Origin: Amoebidium appalachense
Lineage: Eukaryota > Ichthyosporea
Reading direction: 5' to 3'
Length of the DNA stretch: 64,000 bases
Assembly: GCA_963693365.1 (NCBI GenBank)
Contig: CAVNZM010000007.1
Span: 10,478,001-10,542,000, forward strand
In this document: positions 35,392 through 60,430 of the stretch, piece by piece
Layout: every line of letters begins with the position of its first letter
Position numbering within the stretch: position 1 is the first letter of the stretch
Notes under the pieces: model-generated
Database searches by the model: none
The model's input: the letters and a program-made list of their open reading frames with translations, nothing else
Told to the model about the DNA's origin: nothing
Translations under genes and position numbers: made by a program

Positions 35392-36015
35392 GGGATTACG
35401 AAAAAAAATCGTCGTGATAGCTTTATAAACGCTTGAATATGTAATTTTCCCTATTTTTTCAATATTTCTGTTCAAGAACAGCACATTCCACCCCAAGAAC
35501 ATATCTACAGCGCTTCTCATGTGCAATATCGAGCCCCGATAAGTTTCCAGGGCCTGTCTTGCGGTACTCAATTTGTAAAAACACGTATTTTGAGTTTTGC
35601 GACTGGAGGGGCGTTTTAGTTTTCTTTTGACTGGATTTATTCGACGGAAAGATATGCAAGTATGCACGGCATACTGAGAAGACAATAAAAACTTCACGAG
35701 TTATCCAGTAACAAGTGCATACTGAGATACCTGAACACTGTGTGAAAATCATATAAATACTCAATGTGACGACCAACAGAATTCAACAAAAAGTCTAAAG
35801 TGTTCACATTGCCAGCTAGTGTAGCAGATACCCGGAGGGAAAGAGGTAAAACGCGACATAAAAATTCACACCTATCAACATGCTTGCGATTATAAAGGCG
35901 TTTTAGGCGGGGCTTGCAGCTCCCCAAGAACCCACCCGTTACGATTAAGAAATTGTCCGTTACGATTGGCCAAAGGGCGATACGGTTAAGCTGGCGAACC
36001 CCAGCCCAACCCTGT
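35392..36015 (-). repeat. Dispersed repeat family 2, copy 2, with a nested retroposon-like insertion
   Basis: Inverted relative to copy 1 at 25431-26183 and sharing its blocks in order on the minus strand. Unlike copy 1, it lacks the SINE but carries an unrelated 277-bp insertion at 35620-35896. The two copies therefore serve as each other's empty-site control. Confidence 0.75.
35620..35896 (-). mobile_element. Retroposon-like insertion with 10-bp target-site duplication
   Basis: Flanked by CTAAAACGCC (minus strand; 35610-35619 and 35897-35906) and absent from repeat copy 1. Read on the minus strand it starts TTTATAATCGCAAGC and ends AGTCAAAAGAAAA, an A-rich tail. A 10-bp duplication plus A-rich 3' end suggests LINE-type integration. 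No tRNA boxes are seen. An open frame crosses it but resembles nothing I know. Confidence 0.6.
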
Positions 36016-36856
36016 ATAGAAGGAAACCAATTATAGCCCTGATCAACTTCAGCCACCGGGCCTGCGAAGTTCAAATAACCGATTTAGGCAATACCTAAAT
36101 GTTTTGTCCAATCACTAAACACTTGAGCGATTGCGCAATCACCGAAGAGCCAATGATAATCGTTCCACATTCTAGAACCCTGGCTAATGGCAGAGCCATT
36201 CCGAGTTCAATTGCAAGGCTTTCGTCCCCCTTTGTTGTCGTCAAAACTCAGCACGCCGACAAGCCAACGCCAAAGAAACAGCTTATTTCCTACAAGCAGG
36301 ACAGTTTTTGAGCTCTCCTTGTGGCACCGCAGCATCGTGACAAGGTATTTGATTGGGTATATAGATGGCCATGTTCTGTCCTTTCGCACTCTGACGGCGC
36401 TTTCACACTCCACCTGAGCCACAGAACGCTGGGATCTGGCCTGCTCCTGAAAGACACACACGCCAGCATTTCTGTCTAAATCTAGCTTCAAGCTCGAGTT
36501 GTAGTCCTTTCCCTCAGAATATTATTCCTCTTCACTTTTAATCTCACATTCTCAGTCAACCCTCCCCCCCCCCCCCCCCCCCCCCTCCCCCCCCTCCCCC
36601 CCAGACACACACACGCGCACCACCTGACCGCCCACTTTTGAAGATTTACCCCCAACTAGAGTACGTATAGGCACACCCAGAATACCACGTCCAGACACAC
36701 ACACACACAGGTATATACCGATAGCTACGCTTGCAACCAGTCACCAACACATGTAGGCTTGTGTAAACCCGGACACACACATCGACATTCCCCCAGGTAC
36801 CGTCGCGCATGCAAGGGCACAAACACGCTCACACATACACCCAACCACACACACAG

Positions 36857-46220
<9,364 letters not shown>

Positions 46221-46221
46221 G

Positions 46222-46252
<31 letters not shown>

Positions 46253-46718
46253 TGTCCCATTGTGGGTGAGGGGGTGTTGATAGATGGGTAAAGAGTTTGA
46301 TTGTTGTCGTTTTGTATACAAAATTTACGAAGGCCCTGTGAACAAGTAAGCACATTGCCTGTTCACCGTTTTGAAATACTGTATCGTGACTGATTAGTAA
46401 TATGTAATTATGGGCAGGAAACTGTGTGATTTGGGTTTGCCAAAGTATGCAATGCATTGATGCCGGTACTGTTGGGAGCCAAGGTGTTGTATTATTTGAT
46501 TAAGTTAGATTCAAAACATGAATGTGTGTGCATGCACGTTCTTTCTTGTCATTTCTGAATGGTTGTATTAGGAAACATGGTACTTCGATATAATTTAACC
46601 ATTGCAATTTGTCATGAATTTTCATTGAAAATCAAGCTGATGCAATCATGCTGGTGTCACGTTGGTGCACGAACATCTTCCTTCGACGTGCCCGGCGCAG
46701 GTCCCAATGGCGTGCCGG

Positions 46719-46753
<35 letters not shown>

Positions 46754-47346
46754 TCAAAGCTTCTTTTTTCCAGATGTCCAAATCTGCCCCAGCTCTCCGG
46801 GCACGGCACACCGAATACCATATATATGCATGGCACACACTGACTCCTGAGCACAGTGGCGCATATGGTAGTGTCAAAACGGTTACACACATATACTTGC
46901 GGCACCCATCAACACACACACACGTACGCACACACGGCAACGCACACACCGTCATACATGGTCATTATCACACCCACACATGTGCACACATGCACGCACA
47001 AGCACACACAGTGTCACAGAGAATGTGTGTGTGAGATCTAGATCTAGATAGAAATAGAGGGGGGAGGGGGATTCGATCAAATTCTAGTGATATCATGGTG
47101 ATATCACTAGACATGTTAATAACAGTAGAGAGAGAGAGAGAGCGAAAACGAGGCCCTGGGGGAGGGGGGAGGGGGGGGGGGGGGGAGGGAGAGAGAGAGG
47201 GAGAGAAAGGGAGGGAGAGATCTAGAGAGGGAGAGGGAGGGAGGGAGGGGGGGGGGGGGGCTCCCGACCGGAAAGCGAGAGCGAGAGAGTGAGTGAGTGA
47301 GAGAGGGGGGGGGGGGGGGGGGGAGGGGGGAGGGCTGGGCTGAGGG

Positions 47347-47377
<31 letters not shown>

Positions 47378-47725
47378 AGAGAAAGAGAAAGAGAGAGAGA
47401 GAGTGTGTGTGTGTGTGCTAGAAAGACCATGTTAAACTGGGCACTATGGCAAGGATGGAATACCGTGCTGCCCCCCCCGCCCCCCCTCCACCCCTCTCCC
47501 CACCTCAACCCCCCCCCCCTCGCCCTTCACCTTTTTCCCCCCTGCCCGGGTGCTCACCACCCACCAACCACGCACCCACCGGTACCCCCAGCCTGTCGCT
47601 GTCACAGTAACCATTTCCTGGCACACACTTCCCAGGCCACATGCGACGGTAATACCCAAGTGGGTGACACTGTGCCGAATCCATTCACCGTACTGGGCTA
47701 ATATTAGCCAGCCTTTTTCTCTTTA
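46221..47725. other. 3' flank of the LRR gene and low-complexity intergenic DNA
   Basis: A G-run follows the stop at 46224-46250 and a C-run lies at 46721-46750. Between 47050 and 47420 the sequence is almost entirely GA/G-rich. No gene is recognised. The two convergent genes (LRR, + and the Cys-rich protein, -) end on either side. Confidence 0.5.
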
Positions 47726-48283
47726 TCAACCATGTACATGTGTGGTCAGCCGTGTATGTAGGTTGTGCGCAATACGTATGACACGGCTACTGCAGTTGGG
47801 CCTTTTGCCGCAGATGACTCTCCAGCGCCCCACTGTCGATGTGATGACATAGCTCCGAGATAAGTCCTCGGCCGGTATCACGGCTCCCTGGCACGCGTCG
47901 CACCGTTCAAAATGCATGCAGTCCAAACACTTGCACGTACAGTACCGACGCCCTACAATGTACATACATACGTGCCACTCTTGCGCACTGGCCGTGGCAT
48001 GTGTTTTTGAAAGCTGAACAAACGGTGGGTTATTAACTGATTATGTGACACTAGAGCATATCTATTGCATTGCAAAGGAGGGGTTGTAGATAGACCGTAT
48101 AAAGAGCCGACAGAGTCGATCTACTCACCTGGTGACTGCACATCTACCCTCAAGAGAGCTTCAGCCGCGACAAAAATAGCTGGATGGAATTTATTCCTGC
48201 GCATTTTGATTGGTGAGATGCGTTAACTCGATCATCTCTATTGGCTAACCTAAATTATTGCATCCAATCACAGCGAAGTTCAT
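47726..48283 (-). CDS. Small cysteine-rich, probably zinc-binding protein of unknown function (3 exons, 103 aa)
   Basis: Exons are 48283-48250, 48179-48129 and 47952-47726. Introns of 70 and 176 bp have good GT-AG ends, and all phases agree. The ATG at 48283 opens a short N-terminus. Exon 3 carries YCTCKCLDCMHFERCDAC, giving C-x-C-x-C-x2-C-x5-C-x2-C, followed by two further cysteines (VICGKRPNC). Such dense Cys pairs usually bind zinc. I recognise no named family. It is divergently transcribed from the membrane protein gene at 48414, 130 bp away. Its two introns are short and free of microsatellites, unlike its neighbours. If exon 3 continues into a further splice, the C-terminus would differ. 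Confidence 0.6.
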
Positions 48284-48413
48284 CTGTGCCAAAAATCTGG
48301 CGGGAAAGCAAACAGCGGTGGCCGGTCGCGGTTATGAAAAGGCAACACCGTCCCGTTTATCACTTATCACCTGTGTCCCTACGCAAGGTGTTGTGAAGAA
48401 AACAATAGGCACC
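48284..48413. promoter_or_regulatory. Shared bidirectional promoter region
   Basis: Only 130 bp separate the divergent start codons at 48283 (-) and 48414 (+). The segment contains GGCGGGAAA (48299-48307), a perfect match to the E2F core, GGTCGCGGTTATG, and a repeated TTATCAC. CCAATCA occurs just inside the minus-strand gene at 48263. No TATA box is evident. Both genes are probably driven from this segment. Confidence 0.5.
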
Positions 48414-51144
48414 ATGCCAAGTTATTTATCCGCCTACCGCTACGGCTACGGCGATGCCGAAATCGGTACGTATCATAGTCCCACGATAGGGCACTGTGCC
48501 AGCTCTGCACCAGCTGTATTAGCACTCTGCCCATGCAACACAAACACAGCATGGTGCATGGGCTTTGCATGACCCCCGTTTCAACCGTTTGCAATAGCAA
48601 GAGACTACAAGAATATATAGGAAGATAGTTTTACAGCTTCATTTGTTCCATCTTTCGAAGCAATGCACACATGCACTACTACGCTCCCACCCATCGTGCC
48701 ATTGGCATGTGTAACAGCATGTCCTTCCGCGCTGCAACGGGTGATGGGCCTGCAAACACTCATACCGGCACAAAACACCCCATGCAGACCTTCATGAAAT
48801 ACCGCGCACACACGCACAAACAGCACACCATAGCACACACGCAGACACTTGGGTGCAAATAGGCAACTGCGTGAGTACTGCCACAACTCATTTGAACACA
48901 CAACACCGTGCACAAAACACACACTTTCATTCACCGCGGCTAAAAAAAGGGTGGAACATTGGAGAGAGACGCACACGCATACACTGAGATACACATGCCT
49001 TTCACAACCATTCCTCTAGCTGCATTGTGTGCATGTACCAAATATGAAATCTAACCGGCATAATTTGCAGTGGACAAAGCCAAGCCCGAGCCCAACCGGC
49101 GGCGGCGCTTGATGTTGATTATTGGAGGCGTCATAGTTGCCGTTGTTTTGGTTTCCATTGCAATTGCTGTACGTGCCACCTCCCCTTTCTCAAATCCGCC
49201 CCCCTCCTCCCCTCCCCCTCCCCCTTCCTTCCCATACCCCATTCAAACACCCACCCCACCGCGTCCTTCTGCCAGCTTAGCCCCTCTCCATCCTTCCGAG
49301 CTCCTCTCGGGTATTCCCTCTCCAGAACTTTTCGTTGTCCCATTGTTATCTATTTTCGTTTCTCCCCACCCACCAATACGCACGATGCTCCCATTTCCTC
49401 TCTGTTCTGTCTACCCCACGTGCCCACAGGGAACTCCAGAAGAGATGCTTTGCTACAGTACGGAGTTGTTTTGTTGACCAATCAAAATGTCAGTACCAGG
49501 GTCCTTACCTGCTTGCCCTTCTCTTGTGTGTGTTTGTTGAAGGGGGTGGGGGGGGTTAGGGGATGGAGGAGGGAGGAAGGGAGGAGGGCTGGGGAGGGGG
49601 GGGAGGGGGAACATATACCCTATCTTCAAAATATTCGCCGGCTCTGCCACCCTGCCCCACCATGCACCTCCACTAACGTGTGCACACCCACAGGTGGGTG
49701 TCAGCATGAAGAGCAGCTCCAGTGGGGAGATCAGCAGCAATATGCCCACCACCGTAATTGGCGACGAAGAAAAACCAGCTGACACATCGAAACCTGCCCC
49801 TCCACCCCCTGCACCCGTCGACACACGTAACACCCCCCTCCCCCCATCTCACCCCTTCTCGCCCTGTTTCTCCCCCCCCCCCCCCCCCCCCCCCCCTCCC
49901 TCCTCTCCCCCCTTTCCCTCCCTGCCGTCTCTTCCCAACACACCTTCGGACACACATATAACTCTCTCCAACCCTTCCCTCCGTTTGTCACTTAAATTTG
50001 CTATTTCATCATTCACGAGTTAGCCAACCCACATTCGGCCATACTAAGTCCTAGCCCTCCTTTGCGCCCAACCAGCCCCAACCGATACTCTTTTGTCCTT
50101 CAATTCTCAACCCCTGCTTGGCGCACAGCAACAAATTTGTCAAAAGTGTCTTTTTCAGAGCACAATATCTATACAAACAATAGCGATAATAGCCAAAAAA
50201 ATTCACGTTGTAACCCTTAAACGCCGCCACAGGCACTCCCGTCTGCAAGTGTGATGCCGGTGTGTTCTACAACGGCAGCTGCTACAATCTGACCGACGCC
50301 GTAAACGCGGCCTCGCCAGGGGGGATCCTTTACCTCTCCAACGCAATTACGGTTACGGGTGAAACTATCGTCAACAAATCAATCAGCTTTGTGGGCACGC
50401 GCGAGTGTGGAAACATCACCCCGACGGTTAATGTGACAATGCCTAATAATACCGATGTTGGTGTTTTCCGGGTTAAGGGTGACCAGACGTCGCTTATGCT
50501 TAAGGGGATCCTTTTCCGGAAAATTGGAAAGACACTGGGGTCTGTAGTAAGATCCGTGGACTTGCCGAACGATGCTGTATTGGGCGATGGGGACTCCAAA
50601 TACAAGCCCACTAAGGAAACCATCAATTTACGTATTGAAAATTGCGAATTCCGGGATTTCTTGACCCATTGGCGGGGCGGGTCTGTAATTTACATTGAGA
50701 GGGTCGGAAAAGTGGATATTATCAAGTCGAATTTCACCAACAACGCCGTCGACAACAAGAAAATTCTCTATGATGGTACGGGGGCAATCTATTTCCGGAC
50801 AATCCCAACTTCCTCCGTCGTAACCATCAGAGACTGCGTGTTTGCACGCAACAAACACCTCTTTTTCCACGGTCTGGGTGCGGCATTTGGCGCCACCTAT
50901 CTTAACGGAAAAATGATGGCCACGAACAATCAATTTGTGGAAAATGTTTCGCGCGGCGGCGGTGCCGTGTATGTTGAGTATGTGCAACAGTCCAGCTATC
51001 TGCAACTGGGTGGTGAGTTCATGTACAACACAGTCATCGATGTGGGGGCGGGTTCACGCGGTGGTGCCGTTTGGCTTAAGAACATCTACGGCAAAGTCGA
51101 CATCACGGGAGCGTATGTACCCCCTCACCCTCCCCCTCACCCCC

Positions 51145-51206
<62 letters not shown>

Positions 51207-52130
51207 ACCACCACCACCACCACCACCACCACCACCAGTCTCCCCCTCCCCCCTCTCCCCTCTCTCCCCCCTCTCGGCATACACACATGCGACACACACG
51301 TGTCCTTACTCGTCTTTTATCAACCGTCCCCCCCCCCCCCCCTTCCCCAACACACACGCGCACACCATCACCACAACCACACCAAACCCAATTCTCTTTC
51401 GAGTTTAAGGAACATGCTCCTCCAAGTGCCCCCATTCATCAAGCGGATTTCAGCAGTGTTCAGTCATTCTTAACATAGAGAGGCTACCCTTTGCCCTATT
51501 TGGTCTGTTTTTGCCATGAAATGTGCTAGACTTACAAGACAGTTTGCCTAAACCTAGTTGTATGCTCCCCTCCAAGCAACACACACACACATACACACAC
51601 ACACACGCACACACGCACACACACGCACACACACACACACACACACGAGCAGGTTTGTGGAAAACACATCCCCCACGGATCGTGGTGCAGCCATTGCCAA
51701 CAACGAACTCAGCAAGGGTGGCGTTGTTACAATCGATGCCGATTTCGAAAAGAACAAAGCAGGAAAGGGGGCCAGTATCTGGGACACGTTTTATGACTTC
51801 TCTGATTCCTCCCTCACCTTTAAGCGCGGCACAAAGGCCAGCAACAATTGGTCGGACCTTAAACTAGACGTCGCTGTTCGGTTGGTTCGGCCCAAATTGG
51901 GCGCCCAGACGATTACGATTGGAAACCACACTGTAGGGTTGATGGATGGCAACATTGTTTCCTATGACGGCTTTAAGGTGCACAACAAGACCATCGACAT
52001 GCCCACAAACGTTAACGGCTCAACGGTGATTGCCCCCGTCAAGTTTAAGGCGCCTGCTCTCCCCTCATACATGCAAGATGTCGAGGTGACGGAGGCTGAA
52101 CTTAATGACGGCAATGTTGTGCTCAGCTAA
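48414..52130 (+). CDS. Type II membrane protein with a parallel beta-helix ectodomain (5 exons, 546 aa)
   Basis: Exons are 48414-48465, 49071-49168, 49694-49826, 50233-51112 and 51653-52130. All phases agree and the stop is TAA at 52128. Residues 1-30 are cytoplasmic and end in four arginines. Residues about 31-53 form one membrane helix (LMLIIGGVIVAVVLVSIAIA). A Pro-rich stalk follows. The ectodomain starts with CKCDAG and consists of repeating short strands with GGAVYVE, GGAVWLK and GAIYFRT turns, typical of right-handed beta-helix (pectate-lyase-like) folds. Thirteen N-glycosylation sequons lie on this side, in keeping with a luminal or extracellular position. No catalytic residues of known polysaccharide lyases are evident. 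A surface or adhesion role is an inference. The positive-inside rule supports type II topology. Confidence 0.75.
51139..51240. repeat. C-run and (CCA)n after the beta-helix exon 4 donor
   Basis: The donor GTATGT is followed within 8 nt by about 70 nt of nearly pure C and then (CCA)n. The intron ends in (CA)n and GAGCAG at the exon 5 acceptor. It shows both intron marks together. Confidence 0.95.
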
Positions 52131-52412
52131 ATTGGGTTTTTACCATAGATGGTGATTTTTTAAAGACCTTTGCCTATTATGAGATAATGGGAGGCGAACA
52201 GTGCCAGTTTTATTGGAGAGTTGTGAAATTTTGAGCATCAACTTATTTTGTAAATATTAGATAGATTACTTGCCATTGATATGATTTGATGTTAATATGT
52301 GTAACTGAATCAGGGCTCGGGCTCATGCTCTCGATATCATATAGATATAACAGCTGTAGATAGTATGTGATGTTGATAGGCGAAAATTCGTCAGAGGGTT
52401 ACCCGCATGATA
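52131..52412. other. 3' flank between convergent genes
   Basis: AT-rich sequence of 280 bp between the stop of the beta-helix gene and the stop of the minus-strand gene at 52413. It presumably holds both polyadenylation regions. I see no reading frame. Confidence 0.5.
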
Positions 52413-52559
52413 TTAAATGCCCTTGCACGGGCTGATCTTTTTCTTGTATTTCTGCAGCAGCAACAATAATTCACAACTGTAGTAAAACGAAATGCCGATG
52501 TTCACAATCATTCAAGGGCCATTGTTGTATGCAAACTCTAATCATGTCCATTCTCGGCC

Positions 52560-52601
<42 letters not shown>

Positions 52602-52774
52602 AAAAAAAAAAAAAAAAGAAGAAGAAAAAACACAATCCTTCACCCACTTTCTCCAGTACCTTGAGGATTCCCGGGGTATTTGAGTTGTCGGCCGTGCAGT
52701 CTGAGTCTGGTTCTACTAGCAGTCGCTCATCTTGCATGTATGACAACCGCTTCACATTTTTAGACACAAGCTTT
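52413..52774 (-). CDS. Last two exons of an unidentified minus-strand gene (partial)
   Basis: Exon 52774-52660 is bounded by GTTCCAG and GTACTGG and encodes KLVSKNVKRLSYMQDE and an acidic stretch (LLVEPDSDCTAD). It joins in phase 0 to a terminal exon 52451-52413 encoding a basic tail, KYKKKISPCKGI, and a stop. The intron holds a C-run and A-run on the plus strand (52561-52617). Upstream exons should lie to the right of 52800 but I could not identify them. The product is unknown. Confidence 0.45.
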
Positions 52775-52868
52775 CTGGAACACGTAAGCATTAGCAAAAG
52801 CCAAAAGCGTTGTAAAGGTGGGTGTGTGCCGCGCGGCGAGGCGGGGGGGGGGGGGGGGAGGGGTGTGT

Positions 52869-52899
<31 letters not shown>

Positions 52900-53838
52900 G
52901 GGGGGGCGCTTTAGGAGGGTTTTTGGGTTTGGGGGATCAACGGAGAGGGTGGGGAGGGAGAAGGGACCGGAGGAGGGGAGGAGGGGAGGGGGTGGAAGGG
53001 GGTGGAAGGGGCCCGGGGGGAGGGAGGACGGGGGGGGGGGGGGGGAGGGGGAGGGGGGAGGAAGAAACGGAAGGTTCCCGGGTTTGGGGGATTGATGGTG
53101 GCACTGACATAGTCACTTGAATGCACACACGTACACACACACAGCCAGCCTCCCGGTCATGGCCACCTGCACGTCATCTGCACACACATACAGGCGGGCA
53201 GGCAGGCAGACAGGCACGGAGACTCAACGGTACCCACGCACACACACATGCTCGATCCACACACCTCTATTACTGCAAGACACTCCGCACACACGTACTA
53301 TGAGACTTACACACCGTGAAATCTAAACCTGTTCATTCAACCCCTGTCACCCAGAGGACCACCGCCACCCCCACACAACGGTTCAGGGAAAGTTCTGTTG
53401 TCCTATTTATTACTTTCACGGTCGACCCTACATACTTGGGGAGACCGGTAATGGATGCCTAATACTTCTCACACAGCTGTCTCGTTTACTCCAACTGTTT
53501 GGGAATGCAAAAAAACAAAAAAGTTGTGAAATAAAATTACAACGGAAGTTACCAGAAAACACCGAAAATTTAAAGGTTCATTAGTGAATTAAGGTGGTAC
53601 AATTCAGTCAGACCACCATGTCGCATATGCCATACGAGCAGGCACATATACTTTGAAATTCAGCCTCACCATATGTAGTCTGTAACCCTGCATATGCAAA
53701 CACACGCCTTTCATAGTCACTCCCCCAGCTGTACCAACCTATATTTGGCATAACCGCCATTCACGATTCACCTACATATTACCATCAATTCACTACATGC
53801 ATCTAAACTTCTTCCTATGTATAGAATATAAACCCCCC
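52775..53838. other. G-rich and CA-rich stretch without recognised gene
   Basis: G-rich tracts with a short (TG)n lie at 52841-53070. From 53110 to 53300 the sequence is CA-rich with GGCAGGCAGGCAGACAGGCA. The rest is AT-rich. Upstream exons of the gene at 52413-52774 may be hidden here. Confidence 0.45.
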
Positions 53839-55819
<1,981 letters not shown>

Positions 55820-56397
55820 AGTGCCGCACTGCTGGTTTCTTACTTTAATTCACACCCGGTCCACTTACTTCTACTCGGACCAATTTCACCAGCAATCGGC
55901 TATATTTTACACCATGTGAAGAACTTGTGTCCCGGCGTGACCAACACGACTATGTGCTATCACAGAGCCATAAAAAGATGCAAAGCAAGGATGTGCACAC
56001 TATGTACAGCACAAGGGAAGCGTTCAAAGTTATAGGTTTCGCTACCACTTGCCCTGCAACGTTGGAGCGTTTACATAGCGTTTGGTAACAACACTCGGGG
56101 CTTGTTTGCTTACTCACATGAATTCATAGAGACTCGCGGGCTGCGCCTGGGCCAAGCGACGGCGGTAATAAATGACGTCATTTTCCCCTTGTTGAAAGGT
56201 TTATGACCTATGAGACGTGACGTCATAAATAAGGAGTGAGCCACTCAGCCTGTGGGAATTCCGAAGGCTTAAATGTTCGGGATGGTTAGAAACTTTTGAG
56301 AGGCGAGAGTGCACCAGAGAAGGGTGGGTTAGGAACACTCACAAATACAGGCACACTCCGTTCACCAAGTAAGCTCGCGCACACACACACGCACAGG
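55820..56397. promoter_or_regulatory. Divergent intergenic region with CRE-like motifs
   Basis: The 580 bp between the mitochondrial-protein ATG (-) and the EF-hand ATG (+) contain TGACGTCA twice (56174-56181 and 56219-56226). This is the perfect cAMP-response element bound by CREB/ATF bZIP factors. The second copy lies in GTGACGTCATAAATAAGG, where ATAAATAAG could serve as a TATA-like element about 170 bp upstream of the EF-hand start. Function is inferred from motif and position. Confidence 0.5.
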
Positions 56398-56964
56398 ATG
56401 GAGCACGAGGACACGAAAGGGCCTTCTTCGCCTCAGGGGGCAGACACGCACAAGCGCACGCGCGCACCGACCATCACCCCCGACCCGCACACAGCCAAGG
56501 TGCAGCGCACACAGCCTGACGGGGTGTTTGCTGTCCCGGACGCGTCCCCGCGTCTCTCCACGCGTGTGCCTGCGGAGACCACACTCAGGCGCACAGCAAG
56601 TAGCACGAGCAGCACCAGCGACCACCCCCTTAGTGCTGAAGAGTTGGCGGAGAGCATGGCAAACCACCCCGTGTTAAAGGCAGCCTTTGAGAAGTACGAC
56701 ACTAACAAGAGTGGAAGCATAGATACTACAGAGCTGGCTAACATCTTTAAGGACCTCAAGTGGCCCTGTAGTGGTGATATGCTGCAGCAGGCTTTGGCGT
56801 TCCTGGACAGCGACAACAGTGGGAGCATAGAGTGGGCGGAGTTCTTAAAGTGGACCGAGTTTGGCTGGCAATACCATGTGCTTAAAGGTGCACAGGAACT
56901 GCCTGGGTCTAAGAGGGGGCCGGACGGAAAGCCCGAGCTGGAGTGTCTCAAGTATGTCAACTAA
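56398..56964 (+). CDS. EF-hand calcium-binding protein with disordered N-terminus (188 aa, single exon)
   Basis: Two consecutive EF-hand loops are clear: DTNKSGSIDTTE and DSDNSGSIEWAE. Both have the expected Asp/Asn/Ser at positions 1, 3 and 5, Gly at 6, Ile at 8 and Glu at 12, so both should bind calcium. The first 75 residues are polar and Ser/Thr/Pro-rich, with RTRAP, TLRRTASSTSST and other probable phosphorylation sites. They are followed by a helix (LSAEELAESMANHPVLKAAF) leading into EF-hand 1. The family is calmodulin-like, but the protein is too divergent to name. The ATG at 56398 follows a short CA tract; an in-frame ATG at 56296 would add 34 residues. There is no intron, unusual in this window. 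A CA repeat of over 200 bp follows 95 bp after the stop. Confidence 0.85.
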   Translation: MEHEDTKGPSSPQGADTHKRTRAPTITPDPHTAKVQRTQPDGVFAVPDASPRLSTRVPAETTLRRTASSTSSTSDHPLSAEELAESMANHPVLKAAFEKYDTNKSGSIDTTELANIFKDLKWPCSGDMLQQALAFLDSDNSGSIEWAEFLKWTEFGWQYHVLKGAQELPGSKRGPDGKPELECLKYVN

Positions 56965-57056
56965 GGGAGAAAGGAGACTAGAACAGATACACACGTGCAC
57001 GGAATATGGTGCTTGTGGGTCGACATGCGTGTAGGTGCACACACAGCATACGCATG

Positions 57057-59959
<2,903 letters not shown>

Positions 59960-60085
59960 ACCCTCTCCACACAAAAAGAACAAATACCCTCCAGGCTCCC
60001 CTCCCCCCCCCCCCCCCCCCCTTTCCTCTCCACACAAAAAGAACAAATACCCTCCAGGCTTCCCCCCCCCCCCCCCCCCCTTCCC
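59960..60085 (+). repeat. Tandem duplication of about 60 bp ending in C-runs
   Basis: CTCTCCACACAAAAAGAACAAATACCCTCCAGGCT followed by a C-run occurs twice, at about 59965 and 60026. The same pattern of unit plus C-run is seen at 1798-1990. Confidence 0.85.
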
Positions 60086-60384
60086 CCTGGTCTCCTGCTG
60101 CACGCATGCACGAAGACACACACACACCCTCCACCGAGGAAGGAAAGGGGGAGGGAGACGAGACCTAGGGAGGAAAGGGGGGGGGGGGGGGGGGGGGGGG
60201 GGATGGGGGGACAGGGCGATAATGTCTGTTCTGTGTTCTTTTGTGTGTGCATGCATGTGTTGTGTGTGCATGTGGATCCGTGTGCATGCACGCACACGTG
60301 CCTGTGTTTGTTGTTTCGTGTAAACGCGCTTGTCCGTGCCAGGAAAGCTTGGAGAGATGGACGGGGGAGGGAGGGAGGGGAGGG

Positions 60385-60421
<37 letters not shown>

Positions 60422-60430
60422 GTTATTTAC
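60086..60430. other. 3' end or last intron of the ERV1 gene; G-tracts
   Basis: G-rich tracts lie at 60178-60206 and 60362-60419. The final exon of ERV1, encoding the segment after FDCSK, should lie in this direction but I could not find it. Confidence 0.4.

Larger units (their letters stand above)
34481..36856. other. Intergenic stretch between exosome and LRR genes, mostly repeat-derived
   Basis: It holds a GC-rich block to 34630, unassigned sequence to 35390, dispersed repeat family 2 copy 2 (35392-36015) and unassigned sequence to 36540. A C-run lies at 36561-36602 and short CA tracts follow to the LRR start codon. Open frames in 35694-36491 belong to the repeat or lack support. Confidence 0.5.

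Noticed and set aside
35694-36074. 126-codon minus-strand frame containing FLGSCKPRLKRLYNRK
   Set aside because: It spans the border of repeat family 2 and its nested insertion and is not conserved in the other repeat copy.
49430-49500. Additional exon in the beta-helix gene after CCCACAG at about 49429
   Set aside because: In the required phase it meets a TGA stop after 15 codons, and the direct join of exons 2 and 3 is already in phase.
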